Source: an uncultured Labedella sp. (GTDB lineage Bacteria > Actinomycetota > Actinomycetes > Actinomycetales > Microbacteriaceae). From it: a stretch of 7,937 nucleotides of DNA. The stretch is from NCBI GenBank assembly GCA_934636065.1, contig CAKTZW010000068.1:1-7937 (forward strand). The letters are read 5' to 3'. The notes below the pieces were generated by a model that was not told the DNA's origin, ran no database searches, and saw only the letters and a list, made by a program, of their open reading frames with translations. The position numbers and the translations under genes are program-made. Below, one piece after another: positions 1-5,757 of the stretch; position 1 is the first letter of the stretch, and every line of letters begins with the position of its first letter.

Positions 1-38
1 GCCAGGGTCGCGCCGTATCCGTCGAAGAGGTCTCCCAT
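1..38 (-). CDS. 5' end of an unidentified gene leaving the window
   Basis: An ATG on the minus strand at 38-36 opens a frame to the left edge, reading M-G-D-L-F-D-G-Y-G-A-T-L plus part of one more codon. Only twelve full residues are visible, so no function can be assigned. From memory, an F-D-G-Y stretch near the N-terminus occurs in circularly permuted ATP-grasp proteins, but this is a weak hint. No good Shine-Dalgarno sequence precedes the ATG. A TAGGCT hexamer ends six bases before it, which would suit a leaderless transcript. The gene has the same direction as the aldo/keto reductase gene, and a hairpin terminator lies between them, so it is probably a separate transcription unit. Its existence is inferred from the open frame, the position of the start and the lack of other coding signal here. 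Confidence 0.5.
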   Translation of the reverse strand, partial: MGDLFDGYGATL

Positions 39-44
39 GGGCCG

Positions 45-50
45 AGCCTA
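45..50 (-). promoter_or_regulatory. Possible -10 element for a leaderless start
   Basis: On the minus strand the hexamer TAGGCT fits the actinobacterial -10 pattern TANNNT. It is followed by six bases and then the ATG at 38, so transcription would begin at about the A of the start codon. No recognisable -35 element is visible at the usual spacing. Hexamers of this type occur often by chance, so the call rests on position and the missing Shine-Dalgarno sequence. Confidence 0.25.
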
Positions 51-54
51 CAGC

Positions 55-69
55 GGCGCATGTTGCGCC
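55..69. repeat. Short inverted repeat upstream of the left-edge gene
   Basis: GGCGCA and TGCGCC form a perfect 6-bp dyad around TGT. It lies 17 to 31 bases upstream of the ATG at 38 on the minus strand, just behind the possible -10 element. That position would suit a small operator, but a 6-bp GC-rich dyad can occur by chance in DNA of this composition. Confidence 0.25.
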
Positions 70-82
70 CATGTTTCCCCCC

Positions 83-144
83 GACCACATGAAAACGGAG
101 ATGGTGCACGTAGCTAGGTGCACCATCTCCGTTTTCATGTGGTC
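83..144 (-). terminator. Long perfect hairpin, copy 1 of a palindromic repeat; terminator of the aldo/keto reductase gene
   Basis: Bases 83-109 and 118-144 are perfect reverse complements (27 bp), around the 8-base loop GTAGCTAG. Each arm contains the 19-base core GAAAACGGAGATGGTGCAC or its complement (91-109 and 118-136). The outer arm overlaps the first two bases read of the TGA stop of the reductase gene (143-145), so the hairpin forms at the very end of that message. The core carries AAAA on one side and TTTT on the other. A transcript from either strand therefore has a GC-rich stem followed by GUUUUC, as expected for a bidirectional intrinsic terminator. A second copy with the same core lies at 2025-2076. 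Termination is inferred from structure and position. Confidence 0.8.
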
Positions 145-1096
145 AAAGGGCGGAGGCGGAGTCGAGGGCCGCCAGCTCCTCGGGGGTGAGGGCCACGGTC
201 GCGGAGGCCAGCAGGTCGGGGAGCTGGTCCAGGCGACTCGCGCTCGCGATGGGCGCGACGACCGTCGGCTGGTGACGCAGCCACGTGAGGGCGATCGTCG
301 CGAGGTTCACCTCGTGCGCCTCGGCGATCGTCGCGAGCGCCTCCACGACCGCGTCGCCACGCGCGTTCATGTACTCGGCAGCTCCCCCGGCGCGCGGCGA
401 GTCGACCGCAGCACCCCCGCGGTACTTGCCGGTGAGGAACCCCTTCGCGAGTCCGAAGTACGGGAAGACGCCCAGCTCGTATCGCTCAGCACGCTCGCGC
501 AACGCGCCCTCGAACTCGCGCTCGACGAGGTTGTAGTGCGGCTGGAGCGCCACGGGCTTGTGGAAGCCGTTGGCCTCCGTCACGTCCATCCACTCGTCGA
601 TGCGCTCGGCGGAGTAGTTCGACACGGCGATCGCGCGGACCTTGCCGGCGTCGACGAGGCCGGACAGCGCCCCGATGGTGTCCTCGAGCGGCACCGACTC
701 GTCGTCGAAGTGGGCGTAGTAGACGTCGATCGCGTCGGTGCGCAGTCGACCCAGCGAGGCGTCGACCGCGGCACGGACGTTCTCCGGTGCGAGGCCGGGG
801 AACTCCGGATGGGTGCTGACCTTCGTGGCGATGACGAGGTCGTCTCGACGACCCGTGCGCTCGATCCACTCGCCGATGATCGTCTCGGATTCGCCGCCGC
901 TGTGACCGGGCGCCCAGTGGGAGTAGCCGTCGGCCGTGTCGACGAGGTTGCCTCCGGCCTCGGTGAAGGCGTCGAGGATCTGGAAGGAGGTGTCCCTGTC
1001 CGCGGTCCAACCGAAGACGTTGGTGCCGAGAGCGAGAGGGAAGACCTGGAGCTCGGTGCGGCCGATGGGCACGAGGTGCGGGGTAGGAGTCGTCAT
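143..1096 (-). CDS. Aldo/keto reductase
   Basis: This 317-residue protein is a cytoplasmic NAD(P)H-dependent oxidoreductase with a TIM-barrel fold, acting on an unknown carbonyl substrate. The catalytic tetrad expected for the family is visible: Asp53 and Tyr58 (in LVDTADGY), Lys92 (in IATK) and His129 (in YYAHFDD). The SNYS motif near residue 159 and the APIASASRLDQL segment near residue 281 fit the cofactor-binding loops. Length and motif order match the YajO/YhdN-like branch, known mostly as general aldehyde and ketone reductases. I chose the ATG at 1096 (MTTPTPHLVPIGRTEL) because the family N-terminus starts just before the IGRTEL strand. The frame stays open for 28 more codons, but these look non-coding. 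No strong Shine-Dalgarno sequence precedes this ATG, and a TACGTT hexamer nine bases upstream allows a leaderless or near-leaderless message. The gene stands alone, ending in the hairpin at 83-144. Confidence 0.93.
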   Translation of the reverse strand: MTTPTPHLVPIGRTELQVFPLALGTNVFGWTADRDTSFQILDAFTEAGGNLVDTADGYSHWAPGHSGGESETIIGEWIERTGRRDDLVIATKVSTHPEFPGLAPENVRAAVDASLGRLRTDAIDVYYAHFDDESVPLEDTIGALSGLVDAGKVRAIAVSNYSAERIDEWMDVTEANGFHKPVALQPHYNLVEREFEGALRERAERYELGVFPYFGLAKGFLTGKYRGGAAVDSPRAGGAAEYMNARGDAVVEALATIAEAHEVNLATIALTWLRHQPTVVAPIASASRLDQLPDLLASATVALTPEELAALDSASAL

Positions 1097-1105
1097 GATG
1101 GCTCG

Positions 1106-1111
1106 AACGTA
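1106..1111 (-). promoter_or_regulatory. Possible -10 element of the aldo/keto reductase gene
   Basis: TACGTT on the minus strand fits TANNNT and ends nine bases before the chosen ATG at 1096. Transcription would begin within about three bases of the start codon, giving a leaderless or near-leaderless message. This agrees with the lack of a Shine-Dalgarno sequence there. No clear -35 element is seen, so the call is tentative. Confidence 0.25.
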
Positions 1112-1209
1112 CCCGCCGGCGGCGATGTTCCCCGGGGCTTGCGTCGACCCGTCCGACCGCCCGATGCGGTGGCGTCTCATCCGATTAAGCCCCGGATCAG
1201 CCCGAATTC

Positions 1210-1231
1210 ACCCCACTTGATGGGGTACCCC
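1210..1231. repeat. Nested inverted repeats, possible operator
   Basis: ACCCCA at 1210-1215 pairs with TGGGGT at 1221-1226 around CTTGA. The same GGGG run also forms the perfect 10-base palindrome GGGGTACCCC at 1222-1231. The two alternative dyads share an arm and lie near the middle of the divergent promoter region, about 85 bases before the lipoprotein start. A regulator binding site is a reasonable inference. No regulator gene is present in the window to support it. Confidence 0.35.
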
Positions 1232-1316
1232 TCCCCATCGCGCTGCGGAAGGGTCGTGGATAGCGTCGAAAAGACCGCTGCACGCAACACGAATGACACA
1301 TACGGAATGAGGACAC

Positions 1317-2015
1317 ATGCGTAACCCCCGCCCCCGCACTCTCGCGGCCGCCGCCATCGCCACCGTCGGACTCTTCGGCCTCGTCGGCTGCTCGAGCCCG
1401 GCCGACGAGGAGACGCCCGACACCCAGCCGAGCGCCGAGGCCGAGCCGACGGAGACCGACGAGGCGGAGGCGCCGAGCGCCGAGGGCCAGCCCGCGTGGG
1501 CCAACCCCGCGACGGAGGGCGGCGACCTCGTCTCGACGATCGAGCTCGAGGGCATCACGGTCGAGGTGTACCAGGTCGGTACGACGACAGCCACGAAGAC
1601 CGGCCAGTTCGTGGACCCCGAGAACAACGAGCCGATCATCGCGGAGGGCGACGAGATCGTGTTCGTGAACTACGTCGTGTCGAACACGGGCGACCCGGTC
1701 GACCTCGGCTCGAGCTTCGTGAGCGTCGACGCACGCTACGACGACTGGCCCTACATGCAGGGCATGGACTCGGTCGTGGACTCGGCGCTCTTCGAGGAGC
1801 AGGGAGTGAACGAGGACGTCCTGGCCGACGGCGCCTTCGCCGACCCGTCCGTCTACACCTTCGGCACGGGCGAGACGTTCTCGTGGGGCGAGAACTTCCC
1901 GTACCAGGCGGGTTCGCCGATCACCTTCGACGTGACGATCACCCCCGTCGACGCGGAGGGCGAGCTGCTCCACGACGACCGCATGGAGGGCGAGGGCACC
2001 GGCACGATCGCCTGA
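1317..2015 (+). CDS. Secreted acidic lipoprotein, function unknown
   Basis: The 232-residue product has a short basic N-terminus, a hydrophobic stretch (about residues 9-23) and the lipobox LVGC with Cys25. It should be exported, lipid-modified and held on the outer face of the cell membrane. Residues 26-60 form a flexible linker rich in Glu, Asp, Pro, Thr and Ser. Residues 70-212 look like a single beta-rich domain; the segment GDEIVFVNYVVSNTG (about 111-125) and the following strands resemble the Ig-like folds of DUF4352-type proteins, which is a guess from the pattern. There is no catalytic motif. The ATG at 1317 is chosen because AGGA lies just upstream and the signal peptide begins there. 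The gene appears monocistronic: its stop is followed at once by the stem of the second long hairpin. A binding or cell-envelope role is possible but unproven. Confidence 0.88.
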   Translation: MRNPRPRTLAAAAIATVGLFGLVGCSSPADEETPDTQPSAEAEPTETDEAEAPSAEGQPAWANPATEGGDLVSTIELEGITVEVYQVGTTTATKTGQFVDPENNEPIIAEGDEIVFVNYVVSNTGDPVDLGSSFVSVDARYDDWPYMQGMDSVVDSALFEEQGVNEDVLADGAFADPSVYTFGTGETFSWGENFPYQAGSPITFDVTITPVDAEGELLHDDRMEGEGTGTIA

Positions 2016-2085
2016 TCCCCACTGCATGAAAACGGAGATGGTGCACGTCGTAACGTGCACCATCTCCGTTTTCATGTGGTGGGGG
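2016..2085. terminator. Long hairpin, copy 2 of the palindromic repeat; terminator between convergent genes
   Basis: Bases 2025-2048 and 2053-2076 are perfect reverse complements (24 bp) around the loop CGTA. The 19-base core (2028-2046 and 2055-2073) is identical to that of copy 1. In RNA read from the plus strand the stem can extend outward to 2016 and 2085 through two G-U wobbles, five Watson-Crick pairs of the flanking C run, G run and an A-U, and further G pairs, reaching the base after the lipoprotein stop. It lies between the lipoprotein gene, ending at 2015, and the small membrane protein gene, ending at 2104 on the other strand. With AAAA and TTTT in the two arms it can serve as terminator for both. 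Function is inferred from structure and position. Confidence 0.82.
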
Positions 2086-2103
2086 GTTCGCGCGGAGCGG
2101 GAG

Positions 2104-2367
2104 TCAGGAGGTGTGGACGCGCGCGTACTCGTCGACGGTGAGGACGATCGTCTCGATCTTGCGGTTGATGACGCGGATGGCGACGACGATCAGCCAGAGC
2201 CCTCCGGTCAGCACCGTGAGCACGAGGTTCCAGAACCAGCCGATGCGCTTCTTCCGCTGCAGCACGGCGGTCGCCCCGGAGACGGAGGAGACGGTCCAGC
2301 CGTTCTTGGCCCATCGCGCGACGGCCGCGTCGAGGGCTGCGATGCGGACGGGATCGATGTTCGCCAT
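2104..2367 (-). CDS. Small membrane protein, function unknown
   Basis: This 87-residue protein has a soluble N-terminal part (residues 1-38) whose segment GWTVSSVSGATAVLQRKKRIGW looks like a short beta hairpin followed by a basic patch. A strongly hydrophobic stretch follows at about 44-66 (starting WFWNLVLTVLTGGLWL), split by Gly-Gly, so it may be one membrane span or a short hairpin. A polar tail ends the protein. I recognise this as a pattern seen in uncharacterised actinobacterial and actinophage membrane proteins, but I know no function for it. The ATG at 2367 is supported by a perfect AGGAGG at 2373-2378, five bases upstream. It lies 67 bases downstream of the exported-protein gene on the same strand, so the two may be cotranscribed. 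Transcription probably ends at the hairpin at 2016-2085. Confidence 0.82.
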   Translation of the reverse strand: MANIDPVRIAALDAAVARWAKNGWTVSSVSGATAVLQRKKRIGWFWNLVLTVLTGGLWLIVVAIRVINRKIETIVLTVDEYARVHTS

Positions 2368-2434
2368 GGGGGCCTCCTTCGGGACGGTCCTCCGATGGTA
2401 GCGAGGAAGCCTCAACGTCTCCCGGGCGAGGTCG

Positions 2435-2878
2435 TCAGTGGACGAGCGGTCCGACGCCCTGGAACGGGGTGAGCAGTTCCCACGCCTCGGCGTCCGTGTC
2501 GCTCTGCCGCAGGTACACCCGCACCTCATCCGTCGTGTCGAGCGGATCGCCGTCGCCGTAGAGTCCGCCCGCGGCGCACGTGTCGGGTGTGGACACGAGT
2601 CGGAGCCGGTCCCCGACGCGGACGTCACCGTCGTCGTCCGCGACGACGGTGCGCACCTCGGCCGCCCAGGCGTGGGCGTCGGCTCCGAACATGGGCTCGG
2701 TGCCGTCCCGCCCGACGACCTCCACATCGACGACGAGGCCCGACTCGGCGACGCGGGACTCCTCGTCCTCGAAGTCGACCCACGACGCGCAGCCGTAGGC
2801 GGTCACGCACCCCGCAGTGGGAGCGACCAGCAGCCCGCAGAGCAGCGCCGCAGCCGCCGCTCGTGCGTGCATCGCCAC
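2435..2878 (-). CDS. Small exported protein or lipoprotein, possible NTR/TIMP-like OB fold
   Basis: The 147-residue product starts with a signal peptide (hydrophobic residues 6-22) ending in TAGC, with Cys24 as possible lipid attachment site. The -3 residue is Thr instead of the usual Leu, so lipidation is likely but not certain. Two more cysteines, Cys30 and Cys101, could form a disulfide bond. The order of elements resembles bacterial NTR/TIMP-like OB folds: a C-A start (YGCASWVDFEDEE), a Val-rich strand (SGLVVDVEVV), an alternating V-RVGDRLRLV strand, a middle Cys, and a VRVYL strand near the end. This is inferred from pattern only. I start at GTG 2878, which has GGAGG at 2883-2887 four bases upstream; ATG 2872 in the same frame would have ten bases spacing and is also possible. 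The small membrane protein gene follows on the same strand. Confidence 0.78.
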   Translation of the reverse strand: MAMHARAAAAALLCGLLVAPTAGCVTAYGCASWVDFEDEESRVAESGLVVDVEVVGRDGTEPMFGADAHAWAAEVRTVVADDDGDVRVGDRLRLVSTPDTCAAGGLYGDGDPLDTTDEVRVYLRQSDTDAEAWELLTPFQGVGPLVH

Positions 2879-3062
2879 ACCGCCTCCGCATTCCGTCGCG
2901 CCGCGCCCGGCGCCGTGCCGCCGCTCGCCCCCTCATTCTGCTCCGGCCGCCGGACCCGGTCGATGCACGGGAGGTCACGGTCCGCCATCGATCCGCCCGT
3001 GACTCCTCGATACGATGGCCCGGTCGCAGCGCCGCGGGGCGCCGAAGGATGGAGCACCGAGC
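2879..3062. promoter_or_regulatory. Divergent intergenic region before the amidohydrolase
   Basis: These 184 bases separate the minus-strand exported-protein gene from the plus-strand amidohydrolase gene and hold no supported gene. A TACGAT hexamer at 3011-3016 fits TANNNT and lies about 47 bases before the chosen ATG at 3063, so it may be the -10 element of the amidohydrolase gene. I see no convincing -35 element. GGAG at 3051-3054 is the likely ribosome binding site of that gene. Confidence 0.35.
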
Positions 3063-3947
3063 ATGAGGATCGTCGACGCGCATCTGCACGTGTGGAACAC
3101 CGACCGGTTCGACTACGCCTGGCTCGCGGACGTCCCGACGCTCGATCGGACCATGACGTTCGGCGACCTCGCGGCCGAGCGCGCGCCCGGCGCCGCCCAT
3201 GTCGACGGTTTCGTCGTCGTCCAAGCCGACTGCCGTCCAGACCAGGCGATGGCCGAGGTCGACTGGGTGACCACGATGGCCGGCGAGGGTCCCGTGCTCG
3301 GCATCGTCGCGTTCGCGCCTCTCGAGGATGGCGACGCGGTGTCGGAACACCTCGACGATCTCGGCGAACGCCCGCTCGTCGTGGGCGTGCGTCGGCCGTT
3401 GTCCTCTGAACCCGTCGGCTTCTCCGCCACGGACGCCTTCCGTGCCGGAGCCCGCGCGGTCGCCGCGCACTCGTTCGCCTTCGACGCACGCGTGACGGAG
3501 GCGCAACTCGGTGACGTGATCGCCCTCGCCGATGCTGTGCCCGAGTTGGCGATCGTGCTGGATCACGCGGGCCAGCCCGCCAGACCGACGGACGCACCGG
3601 GGGCCTGGAGCCGCTCGATCGCCGAGCTCGCCCTCCGACCGAACGTCGTCTGCAAGGTCTCGAGTCTCCCGGCTCTGACCGGCTCGGGCGCCTGGACGCT
3701 CGACGCCCTGCGGCCCTCCCTCGACACCGTCCTCGACGCATTCGGTCCCGATCGGCTGCTGTTCGGCAGCGACTGGCCCGCCTCGAGCGGTCGGACGAGC
3801 CTCGACCGCTGGCTCGACACCATCGCCGAGTGGTCCGGAGCGTTCTCGGCGGACGAGCGCGAGGCGCTCTTCGCCGGCACGGCGGAACGCGTGTACGGGC
3901 TCGGCCCGGGCCGCACGGAGCACGACGCCGTGCCGCCTGTCAGCTGA
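3063..3947 (+). CDS. Amidohydrolase family 2 protein (TIM-barrel lactonase/hydrolase type)
   Basis: This 294-residue cytoplasmic enzyme belongs to the amidohydrolase-2 group of metal-dependent TIM-barrel hydrolases (COG3618 type), which includes L-fucono-1,5-lactonase and related sugar or aromatic lactonases. Visible signatures are DAHLHVW at residues 5-11 (the H-x-H of strand 1), the strand-end His in LDHAGQP near residue 175, and the closing FGSDWP near residue 235, whose Asp is the usual catalytic residue. The YAWL segment after the H-x-H is typical of the fuconolactonase-like branch. The substrate cannot be told from sequence and no sugar genes lie nearby. I use ATG 3063 because the family N-terminus M-R-I-V-D-A-H starts there and GGAG lies eight bases upstream. 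An in-frame ATG at 3015 adds 16 residues unlike the family. No strong terminator follows. Confidence 0.9.
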   Translation: MRIVDAHLHVWNTDRFDYAWLADVPTLDRTMTFGDLAAERAPGAAHVDGFVVVQADCRPDQAMAEVDWVTTMAGEGPVLGIVAFAPLEDGDAVSEHLDDLGERPLVVGVRRPLSSEPVGFSATDAFRAGARAVAAHSFAFDARVTEAQLGDVIALADAVPELAIVLDHAGQPARPTDAPGAWSRSIAELALRPNVVCKVSSLPALTGSGAWTLDALRPSLDTVLDAFGPDRLLFGSDWPASSGRTSLDRWLDTIAEWSGAFSADEREALFAGTAERVYGLGPGRTEHDAVPPVS

Positions 3948-4101
3948 TCGTCGACCGGCGCCGCACAGCGGCGAGCGCGTCATCCGGATTCCGCACGGCA
4001 TGCTCCCCGACGGTGTCCGGTTCACGAATTCGCTCGGTCTCGCGTCACAATGGACCCGAACGCGGCAGTAAAGGACGGTCGCTCGAACAGCAGGGACCAC
4101 G
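3948..4101. promoter_or_regulatory. Intergenic region with probable histidine kinase promoter
   Basis: These 154 bases hold no gene. CGCCGC at 3959-3964 pairs with GCGGCG at 3968-3973 around ACA, a 6-bp hairpin shortly after the amidohydrolase stop but without a T run, so at best a weak terminator. Further right, TTCACG and CACAAT separated by 19 bases around 4022-4052 are weak -35 and -10 candidates. AGGGA at 4092-4096, five bases before the ATG at 4102, is the likely ribosome binding site of the kinase gene. Confidence 0.35.
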
Positions 4102-5757
4102 ATGCCGCTTTTCGAACTGGAGGCATCGCCCCGCGGGCGGATGCGCGTCTTCCTCCGCGCGCAACTCCCCCTCCTCGCGGGATCGCTCTTCGTCGCTGTC
4201 GTCGCCGCCGTCGCGCTGCCCTCGGCGCTGTCCGGTCCGCTGTTCTCCGCAGGTCTCGCCATCGTCGTGGTCGCCTCGATCGCCGCGGTCGTCTTCCCCT
4301 GGGAGCGGACCACGCCGAACGCGCTCATCTCGGTCGCCGTCGCGGACATCGTGGGGGTCGCCTTCCTGCGCGCGGAACTCCTTCCGGAACTCTCGTCCGT
4401 CGGCATGCTCGCGATCTTCCCGATCCTGTGGCTCTCATACGGCTTCCGCCGACGAGTCGTGATCGTCGCGATCGTCGGCGCCCTCTTCATCACGTCGTTC
4501 GGGTTCGCCTACCGCGGAACGTGGCCGTCGAACGCGCTGGAGTGGGCGAACGTCCTGACGCTTCCCGCGCTCATCGTCGCGGTGGCCCTCGTCGTGAGCG
4601 CCGCCGCAGGTCAGCTGCGCCGGAATCGCGAGCGTCTCACCGTGTCGAACGCCCGGCTGAGGGAGGCGCTCCGGCAGTCGCAGGACAACGAGTCCCTCTC
4701 CCGCGCGATCCTCGACACCGTCACCGCCGGGGTCGCCTTCTACGACGCGGAGGGACGGTTCGTGATCGGCAACCGTCCGGCCGCTCGACTCGTGGACATC
4801 GTCGGGTTCCGGATCGATGAACCGCCGTACGCGGGGGACAACGTGCTCGCGGCCGACCGTTCCACCCCCATCCCCCACGGGGAGCAGCTCATTCCCCGGG
4901 CGCTTCGGGGCGAGGTGATCAACGACCACGTCGAATGGCTCGGGACCCCGGCGCACCAGATCGCCATCATGGCGTCCTCCGGTCGGGTCCACCGGGCAGA
5001 CGGCGAGCTCCTCGGTACGGTCATCGTCGCGTACGACATCACAGAACTCGCCCAGGCGATCGCGATCCGCGAGGAGTTCCTCTCGACGGTCTCGCACGAG
5101 CTCCGCACACCCCTCACGAGCATGACCGGGTACCTCGAACTCCTTCAGGACTCCCTCGACCCGGCGGACGCGGCGAGCGCCCGCTATCTCGAGGTGATCT
5201 CGCGGAACACGGAGAACCTGAGGGACCGCATCGCCGATCTCCTCGCCGCCACCGATTCCGCCGCGCCCACGCGCGTCACCCGCGTCGACCTGGACGCGGT
5301 CGTCGACGAGGCCGTCGCCGCGACCACGAAGAAGGCGGATGCGCGGGAGCAGCCCGTGCGGATCGTCCGCGACGCGCACTCCCCGCGGTGGGTCGACGGC
5401 GACCACGCCCAGCTCCGGCACGCGGTCGTCGAACTCCTCGACAACGCGATCAAGTTCAGCCCCGTGGCGTCTGCCATCACGGTGACGCAATCGAGCTCGA
5501 CGGGCGACCACACGATCACGGTCGAGGACAGCGGCCCGGGCGTGAGCCGGGGAGAGTCCGCCCAGATGTTCGATCGCTTCTACCGGACCGCCTTCGCGCG
5601 TTCGAATGCGATCCAGGGGTTCGGCCTCGGCCTCGCGCTCGTCAAGGCCACGATCGATCACCACGACGGTCGCATCGCCGTCTCAAGCGCACCCGGCGAA
5701 GGCACCCGGATCTCGCTCGCACTCCCGGCGGCGACCGGCGGCCTGTCCGACGCATGA
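4102..5757 (+). CDS. Orphan membrane sensor histidine kinase with PAS-like region
   Basis: This 551-residue protein is a membrane-bound two-component sensor. Six hydrophobic segments (about 22-40, 48-65, 73-90, 99-115, 118-136 and 149-170) form the N-terminal part, with only short loops, so the signal is probably sensed within or at the membrane. A basic, helical linker (171-200) leads to a PAS-like region (about 200-318, starting ILDTVTAGVAFYDAEGRFV and ending VIVAYDIT). The kinase core is complete: H-box FLSTVSHELRTPL with the phospho-acceptor His332, N-box ELLDNAIKFSP with Asn448, G1 box VEDSGPGV with Asp476, F-box MFDRFYR (489-495) and G2 box GFGLGLALVK (506-515). Nothing essential is missing, so it should be active. 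No response regulator gene adjoins it: the preceding gene is an amidohydrolase and the next gene is convergent. Its partner must be encoded elsewhere. AGGGA five bases upstream supports the start. Confidence 0.95.
   Translation: MPLFELEASPRGRMRVFLRAQLPLLAGSLFVAVVAAVALPSALSGPLFSAGLAIVVVASIAAVVFPWERTTPNALISVAVADIVGVAFLRAELLPELSSVGMLAIFPILWLSYGFRRRVVIVAIVGALFITSFGFAYRGTWPSNALEWANVLTLPALIVAVALVVSAAAGQLRRNRERLTVSNARLREALRQSQDNESLSRAILDTVTAGVAFYDAEGRFVIGNRPAARLVDIVGFRIDEPPYAGDNVLAADRSTPIPHGEQLIPRALRGEVINDHVEWLGTPAHQIAIMASSGRVHRADGELLGTVIVAYDITELAQAIAIREEFLSTVSHELRTPLTSMTGYLELLQDSLDPADAASARYLEVISRNTENLRDRIADLLAATDSAAPTRVTRVDLDAVVDEAVAATTKKADAREQPVRIVRDAHSPRWVDGDHAQLRHAVVELLDNAIKFSPVASAITVTQSSSTGDHTITVEDSGPGVSRGESAQMFDRFYRTAFARSNAIQGFGLGLALVKATIDHHDGRIAVSSAPGEGTRISLALPAATGGLSDA

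Larger units (their letters stand above)
1097..1316. promoter_or_regulatory. Divergent intergenic region between the reductase and lipoprotein genes
   Basis: These 220 bases hold no convincing gene and must carry promoters for both flanking genes, which point away from each other. On the plus side, TAGCGT at 1261-1266 is a weak TANNNT candidate without a clear -35 partner. A nested inverted repeat at 1210-1231 is the only other visible structure. The stretch around 1180-1220 is richer in A and T than its surroundings (for example GATTAAG and GAATTCA), as is common in promoters. Confidence 0.5.

Noticed and set aside
1097..1180. Upstream start extending the aldo/keto reductase by 28 residues
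   Set aside because: The family N-terminus aligns just after the ATG at 1096, and the extension looks like non-coding promoter DNA.
71..1324. Long plus-strand open frame of 417 codons opposite the reductase gene
   Set aside because: It is antisense to a clear aldo/keto reductase with intact catalytic residues, is Arg/Val/Gly-rich like a GC-driven shadow frame, and starts inside the palindrome.
83..2085. The two palindromes as CRISPR repeats or MITE copies
   Set aside because: There are only two copies nearly 2 kb apart with genes between, which excludes CRISPR. No target-site duplication is visible at either flank, so a MITE origin cannot be shown.
2026..2472. Short peptide starting MKTEMVHV, also readable at 89 and on the opposite strands
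   Set aside because: The reading comes from the palindrome arm itself, which contains ATGAAAACG in every orientation. There is no ribosome binding site and the rest is a shadow frame.
3015..3062. Upstream in-frame ATG extending the amidohydrolase by 16 residues
   Set aside because: The added residues are unlike the family, there is no ribosome binding site, and ATG 3063 has GGAG and the expected N-terminus.
2625..4493. Long minus-strand open frame of 622 codons across the amidohydrolase and kinase start
   Set aside because: It is antisense to two well-supported genes and has a low-complexity Arg-rich composition typical of shadow frames in GC-rich DNA.
4435..5664. Minus-strand open frame of 409 codons opposite the kinase
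   Set aside because: The plus strand holds all histidine kinase boxes in one frame; the antisense product has no recognisable domain.
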